A stretch of 64,000 nt of DNA, taken from contig JAOTON010002237.1 of the NCBI GenBank assembly GCA_034440635.1, positions 1 through 64,000 on the forward strand, given 5' to 3'. The stretch is from Lepas anatifera (Eukaryota > Arthropoda > Thecostraca > Lepadidae). The position numbers and the translations under genes are program-made. Shown piece by piece: positions 1-10,838 of this stretch. The notes under the pieces are model-generated. The model did not search any database, was not told the origin of the DNA, and saw nothing but the letters and a program-made list of their open reading frames with translations. Every line of letters begins with the position of its first letter. Position 1 is the first letter of the stretch.

Positions 1-565
1 GTTAAAAACAAAATATAATTTTTGCTGGAAGTGAAGTGGCATAGCCTCAGCAGAGGCTCTGTTTGTGATTTCAGCCTTTTTAGTTACCCTCACTGGTCCA
101 CAAGAGAACGTAAGACTTGAAAGAAAGGACGTAATTGAAACGTGGTCACAGGACGGAATGAGCTTCCGAGCAACAGCAAGGAAGTGAACGCAGGAATGCA
201 TTTTACAAATTACGACTTTGTGCTAAATCTTCTTTGGATGCCATGAACAATAAACTTCACCCGTCGGATCTATGGAACCAATTGGAACAAGTATCACATC
301 GGGAGATTTGTGATTTGTGGTATTGTTGCATCGGCATAAAACCGCACCCATGACGGTGACAGACTAGGGTCTGCACATAAGTGACTGTTTTGGGGTTCAA
401 AACATAACACCATGTGGAAGCCATCGGCTCAGTATGATCCTCAGTCCCTCTGATCATGCTATGATTTATTAGTCAGTCACATAATCAGATAATTACAGCA
501 ATCGTAAAATAAAAATCCAGGTAGAATTTGCACAGCTCCATTCATGTTTTTAATGAGACTCTAAG
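1..565. other. Stretch with no recognised gene
   Basis: AT-rich, apparently single-copy sequence. Open frames are short, lie on both strands and carry no motif I recognise. I see no tandem repeat or inverted ends here. Confidence 0.5.
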
Positions 566-749
566 CATGGGCGCCGAAAGCGGGGGGGACGCGTCTCCCC
601 TATTCGCCAACCAGGGGGATGTCCCCCAAAAATTTTTTGGGTCAATCGTCATTAAAGCTGTCAGGTACCGAATATGCTCAAAATTCGCCTCCCCGGTCAG
701 CAGCAGCCTGGGTCCGTCCCCCTGCGAAAATTCTGTGGCAGCGCCCCTG
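566..749. mobile_element. Small hAT-like MITE (candidate)
   Basis: The ends are inverted: CATGGGCGCCG on the left and the complement of CAGGGGCGCTG on the right. The flanking octamers ACTCTAAG and CTTCTTAG agree at only 5 of 8 positions, so the target duplication is weak. CAGGGGCG-type ends are common in hAT-derived MITEs. The interior is G- and C-run rich and has no coding capacity, although stop-poor frames cross it on both strands. Confidence 0.45.
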
Positions 750-1646
750 CTTCTTAGGAAATACAAATGTGTGATAACGGAAAAGTGTTGTCCCAATTTC
801 TTACTCCTACCCAATTTCAAAATTGTTTTATTATATTCATGGTGTTTTATAGCACAAAAATAATACATAGTTATTTTGATTTAAAACACCAGTCCCATTA
901 AAAAATTCGAATTTTGCTATGGCCTACGCTTCGGCTGTTTCCGACATAAAAATCACTCCCCTGAGCAAGGCTCCCTGTACAGGTAAACACTTCCGTCTGA
1001 CTTTTTGTCTCCCCCTCTCTCTCTCTCACCTCTCTCTCTCTCTCTCCTCGGTTGTTTAGCCATTCTAAAATTCCCACATCTTTTTCTGGGGAACGCTTGC
1101 AAGCCCGAATCAGCTATTTTAGTCTCATTACCACAATATTATTTTATAAGAAAAGTTGCTATTTTTCTCGGTAATGGAATACAGAAGTTACCGAAATATC
1201 ATCAATCATGATTGGATAATTCGTCGGGTGAAGTCTGATGTTTTCGAGCTCAGTTTGGTGATTGTAAAAGCACTGATCATGGTTTTTGAGGGGCAGCAAA
1301 TTGTTATGCTGACTTAAAATGATGAAACATTAGCTGCTAGATTTCACTTCTGGGTACGAGGAGGTACGAGGCACCCTTATAGATTCCTGGCAGTTTTTTA
1401 AACACAAAAACTCAATGACACATCATTGTAGCTGACCTCTCGCTTGTTTAGATTATCGATCAAATTAGAGAACACCTTGCTGAGATGACTGAATGTAGGG
1501 GCGGTCAAAACCGAACCAGTTTTGATGCCCGGGATCATGTAATATTAGTAAAGGTAAATCCCATTGTTTTTTTCAATGCCTTCATATTCCCCTATTTCAA
1601 AACTTGATTTGAAACACGGTAGTCAAAGTCCATGTAAACTCTATGG
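750..1646. other. Gene-free stretch with a short CT microsatellite
   Basis: There is an imperfect (CT)n run at about 1011-1048. Otherwise the DNA is AT-rich and unique-looking, with no supported gene. Confidence 0.5.
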
Positions 1647-2057
1647 CTGTGGCGGATCCAAAAGGGAGGGACAAAAAGGCATTCAACCCCCCCCAACGGA
1701 AAAACTTGGAGTATTGGTGTAAACTACTCTTTTGCCCCCTCCCCCCCCACACACACACAGCGATCGACCTTTTTTGCCCCGACTCCTCTTGAGTTCATAA
1801 GCGAGGTTTTTGTTCCTTTAACTCTAAACTTCAAACAGAACCAGCCAACTTTAGTGTAAGCATTGGACCATGGATAACAAAAACCAACCATCTTGTGCGT
1901 ATATTTATCACCCCGTCACGGTTTTATTTGCCTTTCGCCTTGGATATCCCCAAAAGTTACCGTCAAGTTATATTGCAGCAATATTTTTCACACTGTGACG
2001 TTTTTTTGTTGCGACTTTGGCTTGCCCCCCAAACCGACCGGCTAGATCCGGCACTGC
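1647..2057. mobile_element. hAT-like MITE (candidate)
   Basis: The left end starts CTGTGGCGGATCC and the right end, read on the other strand, starts CAGTGCCGGATC. The flanking octamers CTCTATGG (1639-1646) and CTCAATGA (2058-2065) agree at 6 of 8 positions, as expected for an aged 8-bp hAT target duplication. The CAGTGGCGGATC-type terminus recurs in the window near 5435, 15262, 33010 and 49350. The interior has C-runs and no transposase remnant I can recognise. Confidence 0.5.
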
Positions 2058-2188
2058 TCAATGACACGTCCTTGTCCACTCAGCAGGGCCTGAGCAGCTG
2101 GATCATGTCCCCAGTCGGCTGCCACGTGACTGGCGCGCGCCCGGGGCGCAGAGGTACCGGTCACGCCGGTAAACAGGTGTCCGTGTGC

Positions 2189-2333
2189 CAGTGGCGTGGC
2201 CATGGGTGACCAGGCTATATGCTCTCCTTTTGTTCAATATTTCCTATCCACGTTCGCGAATGTATTCACTTTGACTTCAAACTGCAGATTTTCTGCTATC
2301 AACTACCTTGATGAATTTCTGGCTATGCCACTG
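2189..2333. mobile_element. Short hAT-like MITE with 14-bp inverted ends
   Basis: The left end is CAGTGGCGTGGCCA and the right end is TGGCTATGCCACTG, the inverse complement with two mismatches. CAGTGGCGTAGCCA-type ends are typical of hAT-derived MITEs. I found no clear 8-bp duplication, so the superfamily is an inference from the ends alone. It is 145 bp long and non-coding. Confidence 0.5.
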
Positions 2334-3049
2334 CTCCCGTCCCATTCACCAAAACATGAATGAACAGACCTGCCACAGCGGCCACTCATGCGAATCCGGT
2401 ATTGCCAGTGCCATCTATTGGGAAAGTTTTATAAAACTTGAAATAACTTTTTCGCAGAGCCTTTTTGGTTTTGATTCTCTATGGAAATTGTATAGAGGAG
2501 ATAGCCGCAAAACTCTGTTGTTTCCGTTTTTCCGATTTTTTCCCCTGACTTTTTGGAAAACGCTCCCAAATTTCAGCTTCTCATATCTTTCTTATCAGGC
2601 AAAAATTCAAAAAAAGTACAACAACAGAGTTGTGGAGACTGGCTCCTAGAACATAAGCCCACCCACCCTGTTTGAATGATTATATCATGTGAAAGTTATT
2701 CAAACTTTAAGTTTGAGAAATTTGAAAAAGAAAGTCAAATTGTACAAAAACAAGAAATGCATCAGGCTTGAAAAACATCTGCCGTAACGATGCACTTGTT
2801 ATCTACTTCTGGTGAAAAAATCACGACGACAGCCACGTTACTTTACGAGATATTTCACGAAATATGCTCCCACAGAGTTAACATTGATAACGCACCCTTA
2901 ATGTCAGCCCGAAGCACTGATGGACCGAGGGGAGCAAACCGAGCCCTTGCCCCCAAAACCCGCCAATCTTTGCCGACTTCTTTAAAAACATGTTTTTACA
3001 GTGGCGGCGCTTACATAGGGGCACATTAGGCACTGCCTAGCCACTTTTA
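2334..3049. other. Gene-free stretch
   Basis: No gene is supported. A perfect 12-bp inverted pair (AACTCTGTTGTT at 2511-2522, its complement at 2620-2631) is about 97 bp apart. Near 2999 a CAGTGGCGGCGC string looks like another transposon terminus without a visible partner. Confidence 0.45.
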
Positions 3050-4039
3050 ACCTTCGCCCCACTGGGGTCATCGATGGCCCCCTAAGGTTTTTTTCGGGAT
3101 AGCAGAAAAACGACGAAGCGCAGCACCAAAGTTGAGGGCTCTATCTCTCACTCCATCGTTTTCCCACCATCCCTGAAATTTTTTACCCCGGGTCCCTCAA
3201 GGTCAGGTCATCAGGCGAGGTTAACCAAGGTCACCTCACTTCAACTTTTGAGCTCTATAAGAGCTACATTTCTTCGTTGATCAATTTGAAACTTGCTACT
3301 CTTCATGACCCCTCCAGGGTCTACAAGATGTATATCCGGGATTTTCGATTTTGTGACCTAAGGTCAGGTCACGAGGTGACCTCTCCGATTGAAAAAGCAT
3401 GGGGAAAAACTGTTTTATGATCTAAAAGTCACAAAAACGATTGCAAATGCTCGGCTTGCTCAGAAAAGCGTTCTTGGACAACCTTTCACGGATCCCAGGG
3501 GCCATATTTTCCCTTTGACCTCTCTGAGGTCATCCAACGTGACCAGGGATCAAAAGAGTATTTTGACCATAACTTTTGACCTAATTAAGCTAGAGCACTG
3601 AATCAAACATAATCGTGTATGTCTCGTCACTGGCTTTTATTTGATATACGGCAAGGTCACTTTCTGACCTTTCGTGATCTCAGGTCATATTAGGTCACGA
3701 GGTGACCTCTGGAAATCAAACCACTAGTGGGAGGTCATTACATTCCGCATAGCGGGAAAGGGCCTGGAATTTTCCTATCAAATGTGCTTTACATGATTTC
3801 TATAGCTCTAATGGCATAGAGTTATACCCAGTTTGCTTAAGCATTGCATATTTGAGTGAAAACAGCCTATGTTGACCTAACTTGACCTCTGGAGGTCAAA
3901 CCATTGACCTGAGCGCTTAAACATACGAAGTAATTTCTTACTGAATTCACGCGAGCCTTCTAATGCACTCTGCAGATTTGCGCTAATTCATATTTTCGGA
4001 GTTAGAGGGGGCCATCGATGGCCCCGGTGGGGCGAAGGT
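3050..4039. mobile_element. 990-bp inverted-end element packed with AGGTCA half-sites
   Basis: Inverted ends of about 34 bp bound the element (3050-3083 and 4006-4039). Both carry CCTTCGCCCCA and the palindrome-containing core CATCGATGGCCCCC and differ at only a few positions. Between them I count about 20 copies of AGGTCA or its complement TGACCT, against roughly half a copy expected by chance. An identical arrangement, AGGTCA-CGAGG-TGACCT (inverted, 5-bp spacer), occurs at 3366-3382 and 3692-3708. No transposase is encoded, so this is a non-autonomous DNA-transposon-like unit of unknown superfamily. AGGTCA is the established core half-site of many nuclear receptors; that these copies are bound is only inference. 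Confidence 0.7.
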
Positions 4040-4685
4040 GGCGCCGGACCCCCGGTGGGGCGCGGGTTAAATGTCGAAGTAGGTATGTGTGTTTGAGAAA
4101 TAAATATAGGTACTTTGACTCGATGTTAAAGTTACAGAGAATATTCCTTTTCCGGAGCACTGGGTCAAAGAGCCGATGATTTGCATCTCTGACAATCCAC
4201 GCTCGCTGCTCTTACCGTCAGCAAATGTGAGATTACACGCTTCGCGATTTCGCTGAATTTGCCTAAACCCGTGGCAAATCTAACGTTTGCTTTCTGATTG
4301 ACATCTCTAATACCTCATTCATTCAAACGCGAGTACTGGCTCGTTCAGTCAGCAAGCTAGACATGCATAACACGCGCGATGCCGCGTCTTAGGACCTTGA
4401 TTAGAGCGGATTCGTTTATTGACATTCTTGTATTCGCGGATTTCTAGCCTTCTCTAGTCCGGGACAGTTGTTTGGCAACTAGGTATTAGCAAGATATTTA
4501 ATTTGTGAAACTCTTATGAAGGACGTAAATCATGGTACAAAACGTGGTGGATGAAATTAAAAAAAGTGAACAAATCGATCGTACCGCGAGAAATTGGACG
4601 TCATACAAAATGAAGAACCGAAGCCGTCCTTGAAATGGGAAGCTCTCGTGAGTACCTTGACCCTCCCGGCTTACTTACCTACCTA
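4040..4685. other. Gene-free stretch
   Basis: The first 40 bases repeat the GGTGGGGCG motif of the neighbouring element's end, suggesting an extra partial terminus. The rest is unique-looking AT-rich DNA with no supported gene. Confidence 0.45.
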
Positions 4686-5275
4686 GGGTAGAGTGGGGTA
4701 ACGCGCCCACCTGGGTAAGACGCCTACTTCTATGTCCAGGCTGATGTAAGAACTGTAGCCTCCATGTAATATTTTTTTCTGGTAGCGGCCTTTCTGATCC
4801 GGTCCTGGGCATGATTAGACGCGCCCAGTAAACTCCGGTATTTTTCAGCAAATATTTGTTGTTTTTTGCCTCTCCGGACATAAAAACAAGCCATCTTAAA
4901 GTTGCGATTGTACTCTATGCGATGTAAATGTGCTCACCCTACCAACTTTGTCACTAAATTGTCTTACAACGTAAGTATAATGATATTACTATTTGTTCAC
5001 ATGAAAAAAGTTACAATATACGCTGGGAGTTTTATGACGGCCTTTTAATCCGGGGCTTGGGCGTTTTACCCCGCTATCGGGGTATAACGCCTTTTACATG
5101 GTCTCAAGAAAAAATAAATTTCGCATACTTTGCATCGTGTCAGGATCACCAATTTCTATCTGAGTGTAGAAAAACGATGGAAGAACTTAACGAAGAAAAA
5201 TAAAGCAATTCCGTCCTGGCAGGATGGGTACAGACGAATTCTCCCTTAACGTATGCGTCTTACCCCACTCTACCC
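4686..5275. mobile_element. MITE with GGGTAGAGTGGGGTAA ends and TA target sites
   Basis: The 16-bp ends GGGTAGAGTGGGGTAA (4686-4701) and their exact inverse complement (5260-5275) are each flanked by a TA dinucleotide, consistent with a TA target duplication. The interior keeps echoing the end motif (for example a TTTTACCCCGC / GGGGTATAACGCC hairpin near 5067-5092). It is about 590 bp with no transposase, hence non-autonomous. The superfamily cannot be named from the ends. Confidence 0.75.
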
Positions 5276-7384
5276 TACCTATCCTTCTTAAATCTTACTT
5301 TCTTTGTACTTTCATATACTGCCGCAGAACCGTTTCCACGATACACCGAGAAATGTTTTTATATTTTTTTGTATAATTTAACATTTAAACATAAATATCA
5401 TTTTCGCTCATCGAATTGAGCTTAGCCCTTTCTCCAGCCGACCTGCTGGATCCGCCCCTGTCCACTGTCAGGTAAAAAGCCTGGGCGACGTATTCACCTC
5501 TAGTCCAATCGTGCCTAGGCTGTCAATGTTTAAGCGCCGCCACAGTCTTTTTACGATGTCGGGGCCCCCAGGACCGTATTTCTGGATCCAACCCTGGCCC
5601 GGGAGAGCGGGGAGTCGCCCCCACCACCTCCCCATTGTATTTGGTACCGTATGTTTATTATTAGACACACATCGCGATTGGCAGCACACAACGGAACGTA
5701 AGTGAGGGAGAACCCCACGTTGAAGGGAGGCGGAACGTGCACGATGCCGGTCGGGTGGAGCTTCGGCTAATCGAGCGCAAACGTGACTCAGCGGAGAAAA
5801 TGTACGTCCGAAACCCACCAAGATTAAGATTTTTGACTGCGCCACACACCCAACCAGCAGAGAGAGCACCCCCGGGACAGACCCGAACACGCGTGCGGTC
5901 GCTGACGACTGAAGAAAAGCGGTATGATACAGGAGTGGGCAAGGTGAAGTGCGATTTAGCTAGTGGAAGCGGGCCGCGTCCGCGACCGCCTGTTCAGCGC
6001 GAGGCCTCTTAAACAGTTACGCCCAGGAGGGCACGGACGCGGACCCGAGCGTGTTTGTGAGTGGGCAGACTGGTGAAGGGCGTGACGCTAACATAAATAG
6101 TGTAGGTGATCAAAACGCGTGAGTGAAGCTCAGACCAGGACGTGTGAATGCGTGCGAAGGAGCGCGGTGCTGACATAAATTGGGCAGATGACCAAGATGA
6201 GTGACAGACCAAGAGTAAGGGTGGGATGGACAATGGTGGACGCGATGCACCAATTTGCCCCTGTCTCACTTCCTGCTCCACTTCCGTTTGGCTTTACACT
6301 CACTTGGGGCATAAGAGAGATCCACACCAGTCAGCGTAGGCCGGTTCAACGTTCTAGCGACTTTGCTCATGTACCTGAGGTTTAAAATAGGAAGCTAGAT
6401 GTCGCTATTAAGCACTTAAGCTACAGCTCTTTCAGGAGCGTGAGCCCGCCGGAATCAATGATCGAATAAAGTTGGAATTGTTCAGTGCAGTGATAATTTT
6501 AGAAAAAAGAAGCTGTGCAAAACAACACTCAGAACTTCGGGACGCATAGGAGAACTGACCATGAACCACTTTGTGTGGCCCCTAGTACTGGTACTTGTTT
6601 CTGTGCTGTGCTTATTGCCATCTCTACATCTATAATAGTGAATGAACTTCAGTACTTCAGTACTCAGGCAAGAATGGAGGCCGTGGAGGGGCGTGCCGAT
6701 TCTATTTGGTAAGTTGACTATTTTACCGCTTGAAATATGCGAATTGCGTTGTATTAACATGTTATAAAAAAATCTGTACCGAACTGCATTGATTTTGAGT
6801 GCCAGGGCAGGCGATGGCCTGCTGGTTCGGTGTAATAACGTGGCAACAAATCAAGCTATAGGCATTTCGATCATTATGTGGTTTGTTATTGTTTTTATCT
6901 TCCTATTCTTTTACCCTCTTCATGAAGATAAGTTGGTATCTGAAATATATAACAATTTTCATCCAGTGTAGCATACCTTGATACCTTGATTTGAATGGAA
7001 CATTGTTTGGGAAAGCATTAACACAAGAGTGATGGTGTCTGAACAGGATCATGGAGCTTATCACAGTTGAACTTGTACCTTTGTATTATTTGCCAACATT
7101 AAGAAAGAAAACAAAGCTGTGGAAAGGGAGTACCAAATTCTGTTGTGAGGTCATGTTGGGCATACATTGACAATTGGGGTTGTGGGGTGAGGGATGAATG
7201 ATGGATGTAATCCAGTTTAGGGCAAGGGACAAAAGTTGGTTGACTAAATTATAAATTAGGCAATAATATTAGATGTATGCATATTATTTGCACTCTTGGT
7301 TCAAACTCTGTGGGAGTATCTTTCCTGTTCTGGTAAAATGGAGGTTTTGTTCTGGGCTGGAGGCAATAAATAGCATACATAATT
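5276..7384. other. Gene-free stretch
   Basis: A hAT-like terminus (GGATCCGCCCCTGTCCACTG) sits at about 5450-5469 without a partner. 5500-6330 is more GC-rich and has overlapping open frames on both strands, the pattern of a stop-poor composition rather than of genes. I see no RNA gene or tandem array. Confidence 0.45.
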
Positions 7385-7490
7385 AAGTCTGCAGGACGTG
7401 GCAGGCGACTCAATGAGGGGCTTGGGGCAGTCCAAAGCCTGCCCCAAATGGGACAGAAATTTGGTTGCTTTGGTAGACTCTTCAACTGGG
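7385..7490 (-). repeat. Dispersed GCCCC/GGGGCAG repeat, copy 1
   Basis: Contains GACGTGGCAGGCGACTC followed by GGGGCAG boxes. It is the inverse complement of 13198-13310 over about 100 bp, and its GACRTGGCAGG core is shared with the longer copies at 11173-11312 and 13878-14035. It looks like a fragment of a mobile-element end. Confidence 0.6.
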
Positions 7491-7594
7491 GGAGGGTGCT
7501 ATTTTTACAGATATAAGTATTTTTTATTCCATTTTAAACAAGATACTGAGAAATAATATTGTGCATCCAACATTTGACACATGCATACACAACC

Positions 7595-8356
7595 GGTAAC
7601 GAGGTAGCTGGTTTCACGCATGTTGCCAGATAGAATCACAGCAGGCTAATCCACATCATAAGTACCATAGTTCAAAAGCTCCTGTGAATCAAAACTTCCT
7701 TTCAAACAAAAGCACCACAGGTTGATCCAGAAAGCTCCTATGAATCAAAACTTCCTTCCAAACAAAAGCGCCACAGGTTGATCCAGATCATAAGTGCCAC
7801 TGTTCAAAGCCTCCTCCAGTGAAATATTCCAAGTGGTCTAGCTGTTTTTGGCATTGCTGAAACATCCTTCTTTGAAATGTTCCTAGTGCCAAAACTGTTT
7901 TTTGGCATTGCTGAGTGACACTTTTTAAAAAACCTATGGTAATTTTTTAACATATTTCTACATGTAGCACAACGTAACCAAACCTGACTTAACCTTTTCT
8001 CGACTCAGCGAGCTGGCCTGTGGCGCACCTAACCTACTGGTGGCACTTTTGCCTTCATCAGTTGCTGTGGATACACTGTGTGCCTACCTAACCTAACTGA
8101 GCCGAGCCTAACCTAACCTAACCTAACCTAACTAAACCTAACCTAACCTAACCAGTTGTGGTCAGCGCCAGTTGTGGTACTTGGAATATTGCACTGGATG
8201 AAGTTTTGAACAGTGGCACTTACAATATATATTAACCTGTAGCAATTCTAATTAAAGGAAGTTTTGATCCATTGGAACTTTTGAACAGTGGCACATATCA
8301 TACAGATCAACCTGTAGTTATCTGGCAACATGTGTGAAGCCACCTACCTCATTACC
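7595..8356. mobile_element. Foldback (MULE-like) element with 9-bp target duplication
   Basis: Two long inverted arms (about 7595-7838 and 8173-8356) start GGTAACGAGGTAG and end CTACCTCATTACC. They are flanked by a perfect 9-bp direct repeat, TACACAACC (7586-7594 and 8357-8365). Long inverted arms plus a 9-bp target duplication are the hallmark of Mutator-like (MULE) non-autonomous elements; other foldback types remain possible. The left arm has an extra 56-bp tandem unit (7678-7733, 7734-7789) not matched one-for-one on the right. The central third holds CCTAA repeats (about 8107-8153). No transposase is encoded. Confidence 0.8.
8107..8153 (-). repeat. Interstitial CCTAA (TTAGG) run
   Basis: About eight CCTAA units with one interruption, in the middle of the foldback element, with looser CCTAA words just upstream. 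TTAGG is the standard arthropod telomere unit. Here the run is short, internal and inside a transposon, so it is not a chromosome end. It could be captured telomeric DNA or chance expansion. Confidence 0.6.
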
Positions 8357-8393
8357 TACACAACCCTCCATGTACCAAAGCAGTAGAAATTGA

Positions 8394-10838
8394 TACACAG
8401 CAGATATTACAGCAGCAGACTTTAACATACCGGGAATCAACTGGGTACCAGCCTACGATGGAGCTGGCTGGGCACGGGCCGTGGTAACTCGCCCCAGTCA
8501 ACGGACGGCCGCGTTCTTGGACTCGTGTGCGCTGGCCGGGTTGTGTCAACATGTGTGCCAACCAACCAGAGGAGATAACACGTTGGACCTTGTTTTATCT
8601 TCCCGACTAGAAATAGATGCGTCAGTGCGCTCAGGTGTTTTTGAATCTGACCACTCTGAAATTGTATGTTTTGTTAATCAAGTGAAAAATTCAGCACCCT
8701 TGATATCTAGGACAAAGGTTTTTAACTACAAGCAGGCTGACTTTGATGGATTGAGACGCTCACTTAGCTTGTTACCGTGGAGTGTTCTTGATGGGACGCG
8801 TGTAGATGATGCTGTTGACACGTTTTATTGTTTACTTGAGGCCGCTATTGCTGATCATATTCCAATTGTTGAGATCAAGCGTCAATATCCTCCGTGGTTT
8901 GATCGAGAACTTCGGCACATACTCAGGGAAAAAGAAGCTGCGTTTAAACAATTAAAACGAATGAAGGGCGACAACACTGTGGTGGCAGAATTCTGTGAAA
9001 AACGCCGTGTATTCAAGGAGAAGTCGGATGCCAAGTATGGTGAATATTTATCGGGCTTAGCTGACGATTTCCAAACAAATCCGAAGCGGTTTTGGACGTT
9101 TCTCAGAAGTCTCAAACAGGGGAAGAGGGGACTTCCGATCCTGCATCACAATGGCATGTTAATTTCAGATGATAGGGGAAAGGCGAATGTTTTGAATGAT
9201 GTGTTCGCCTCCAAGTTTACCGAGTCCTCGTGTCTAGCAGCCCCTGCTGCTCCCGTGTATGATTTGCCACCTCTCGCTACTATGGAGTGCAACGAGGGTT
9301 ATGTCAGAGATTTGTTGGAAAATATTCCGGTTAATAAGGCATGTGGTCCGGACGGCATAAGCGCTAGGATCATACGTGAGTGTAGTAACGAGCTCGCCAT
9401 TCCACTGACCAAGCTGTACTCACTTTCGCTTGAGCAGGGAACCGTTCCAGCACTTTGGAAACGCGCAAACATTGTTCCCATTCACAAAAAGGGAGACACT
9501 AAGGATCCTAAAAATTACCGATCTGTGTCCCTTATGCCTCTTTTTGGCAAGGTGCTAGAGAGGATAATCTACACGCAGTTACTGCAGCATGTACGTCCAG
9601 TATTGACACCCGCACAACACGGATTCGTCTCTCGGCGATCATGCAGCTCAAACCTGGCAACGCTTCTCCGTACTGCCTGGGAATCCATTTCACAAGGCTC
9701 CCAAACCGACTGCATTTACACAGACTATACAGCGGCATTTCAAAGTGTAAATCATTCACTTTTAATTCATAAACTCAAAAAGTCTTTCAACATTTCTGAC
9801 GCTGCTCTGAGCTGGTTTTCTTCATACTTGCACAATAGACTGCAACGTGTTGTAGTAAATGGCAAGTGTTCCAGGTGGCTTCAGGTAACATCTGGGACGC
9901 CTGAAGGGGGGTTGCTATCACCACTGCTCTTCGCCATATTCATCAATGACCTGCCGGCTGAAATATCTTCCCAATGCTTAATGTTTGCGGATGATGTAAA
10001 AATTTACCGGAAAATATCTCACGTTTCTGACTCTGAAGCTTTGCAAGCAGACCTGCTGAGGCTTTGCCAGTGGTCCCGTACCTGGAAGCTTAACCTGAAC
10101 CCGACAAAATGCAAAGCGTTTCGGATGACCCTAAAAATTAAGCCAATAGAAACAACATACTTTATTGAAAATACCGCCCTGGAACACGTCAAAATCATTC
10201 GTGACCTAGGAGTTGTCTTGGACACCAAGCTCACATTTGCTGACCACATTGATATGTCTGCCAAAAAAGCAAATAGGGCACTAGGTTTGCTGATCCGGTC
10301 TTTTCAAGTAGTTGGTCCGAGAGGCCATTTCAGAAGACCAGCAGCGGTTGCATCGTTCTGCGCAAATGTTCGCTCGATACTTGAGTACGGCTGTGTGATC
10401 TGGGCAGGAGCTGCAGGGACTCACACTGATAGGCTTGAGAGAACTCAGCATAAATTTTTAATTTGGCTCAACGGGCATTCCCATAATCAATCAGCATCGC
10501 TCGCGTACAATGACCTGCTCAACCATTTCAATATGTCATCATTGAAGGCTCGAAGAATGCAGTATGATTTAATGTTCTTACGTAATGTTTTTAGGGGTAG
10601 GATAGACTCGTCAGCTTTACTCAACTGTTTTAATCTGTATGTACCCGCCCGACTCTCAAGGCAGCACAGCCTATGCAATGTTCCGTTCGCCAGGGTGAGA
10701 ACTGTGAAGGAGGGCTTGTTTGTGAGGTTGCCAACGGCTATGAACGTCTTTTTAAGACAATGCCAGGGGATCGATTTGTTTCACGACTCATTTAATGCGT
10801 TTCGGTCGTCAGTTCGAGTATATGTGGCATCGCTTTGA
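8394..10838 (+). CDS. LINE polyprotein: partial endonuclease plus reverse transcriptase
   Basis: An unbroken frame runs from 8394 to the stop at 10836-10838; the tracked portion from 8481 is 785 codons. There is no true start codon because the 5' part is missing. Taking 8481 as residue 1, the upstream codons encode the endonuclease DFNIPGINW segment. The endonuclease tail keeps LDLVL (35-39) and SDH (56-58). Reverse transcriptase follows at roughly 300-550: the IPLTKLY...KNYRSVSLMPLFGK region, motif A with catalytic D415, motif B GTPEGG (472-477) and motif C FADD (502-505). A thumb-like region with LEYGCVIW follows. Family placement is jockey superfamily/CR1-like by overall motif style. Two oddities: motif A reads AAFQ where most LINEs have AFD, and motif B has PEG instead of the usual PQG. 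The three catalytic aspartates are present. An open frame this long suggests a young insertion, but the truncated copy cannot be autonomous. Confidence 0.88.
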   Translation, partial: YTADITAADFNIPGINWVPAYDGAGWARAVVTRPSQRTAAFLDSCALAGLCQHVCQPTRGDNTLDLVLSSRLEIDASVRSGVFESDHSEIVCFVNQVKNSAPLISRTKVFNYKQADFDGLRRSLSLLPWSVLDGTRVDDAVDTFYCLLEAAIADHIPIVEIKRQYPPWFDRELRHILREKEAAFKQLKRMKGDNTVVAEFCEKRRVFKEKSDAKYGEYLSGLADDFQTNPKRFWTFLRSLKQGKRGLPILHHNGMLISDDRGKANVLNDVFASKFTESSCLAAPAAPVYDLPPLATMECNEGYVRDLLENIPVNKACGPDGISARIIRECSNELAIPLTKLYSLSLEQGTVPALWKRANIVPIHKKGDTKDPKNYRSVSLMPLFGKVLERIIYTQLLQHVRPVLTPAQHGFVSRRSCSSNLATLLRTAWESISQGSQTDCIYTDYTAAFQSVNHSLLIHKLKKSFNISDAALSWFSSYLHNRLQRVVVNGKCSRWLQVTSGTPEGGLLSPLLFAIFINDLPAEISSQCLMFADDVKIYRKISHVSDSEALQADLLRLCQWSRTWKLNLNPTKCKAFRMTLKIKPIETTYFIENTALEHVKIIRDLGVVLDTKLTFADHIDMSAKKANRALGLLIRSFQVVGPRGHFRRPAAVASFCANVRSILEYGCVIWAGAAGTHTDRLERTQHKFLIWLNGHSHNQSASLAYNDLLNHFNMSSLKARRMQYDLMFLRNVFRGRIDSSALLNCFNLYVPARLSRQHSLCNVPFARVRTVKEGLFVRLPTAMNVFLRQCQGIDLFHDSFNAFRSSVRVYVASL

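Noticed and set aside
8107..8153. Telomere or chromosome end
   Set aside because: Only about eight CCTAA units, interrupted and inside a transposon with sequence continuing on both sides.
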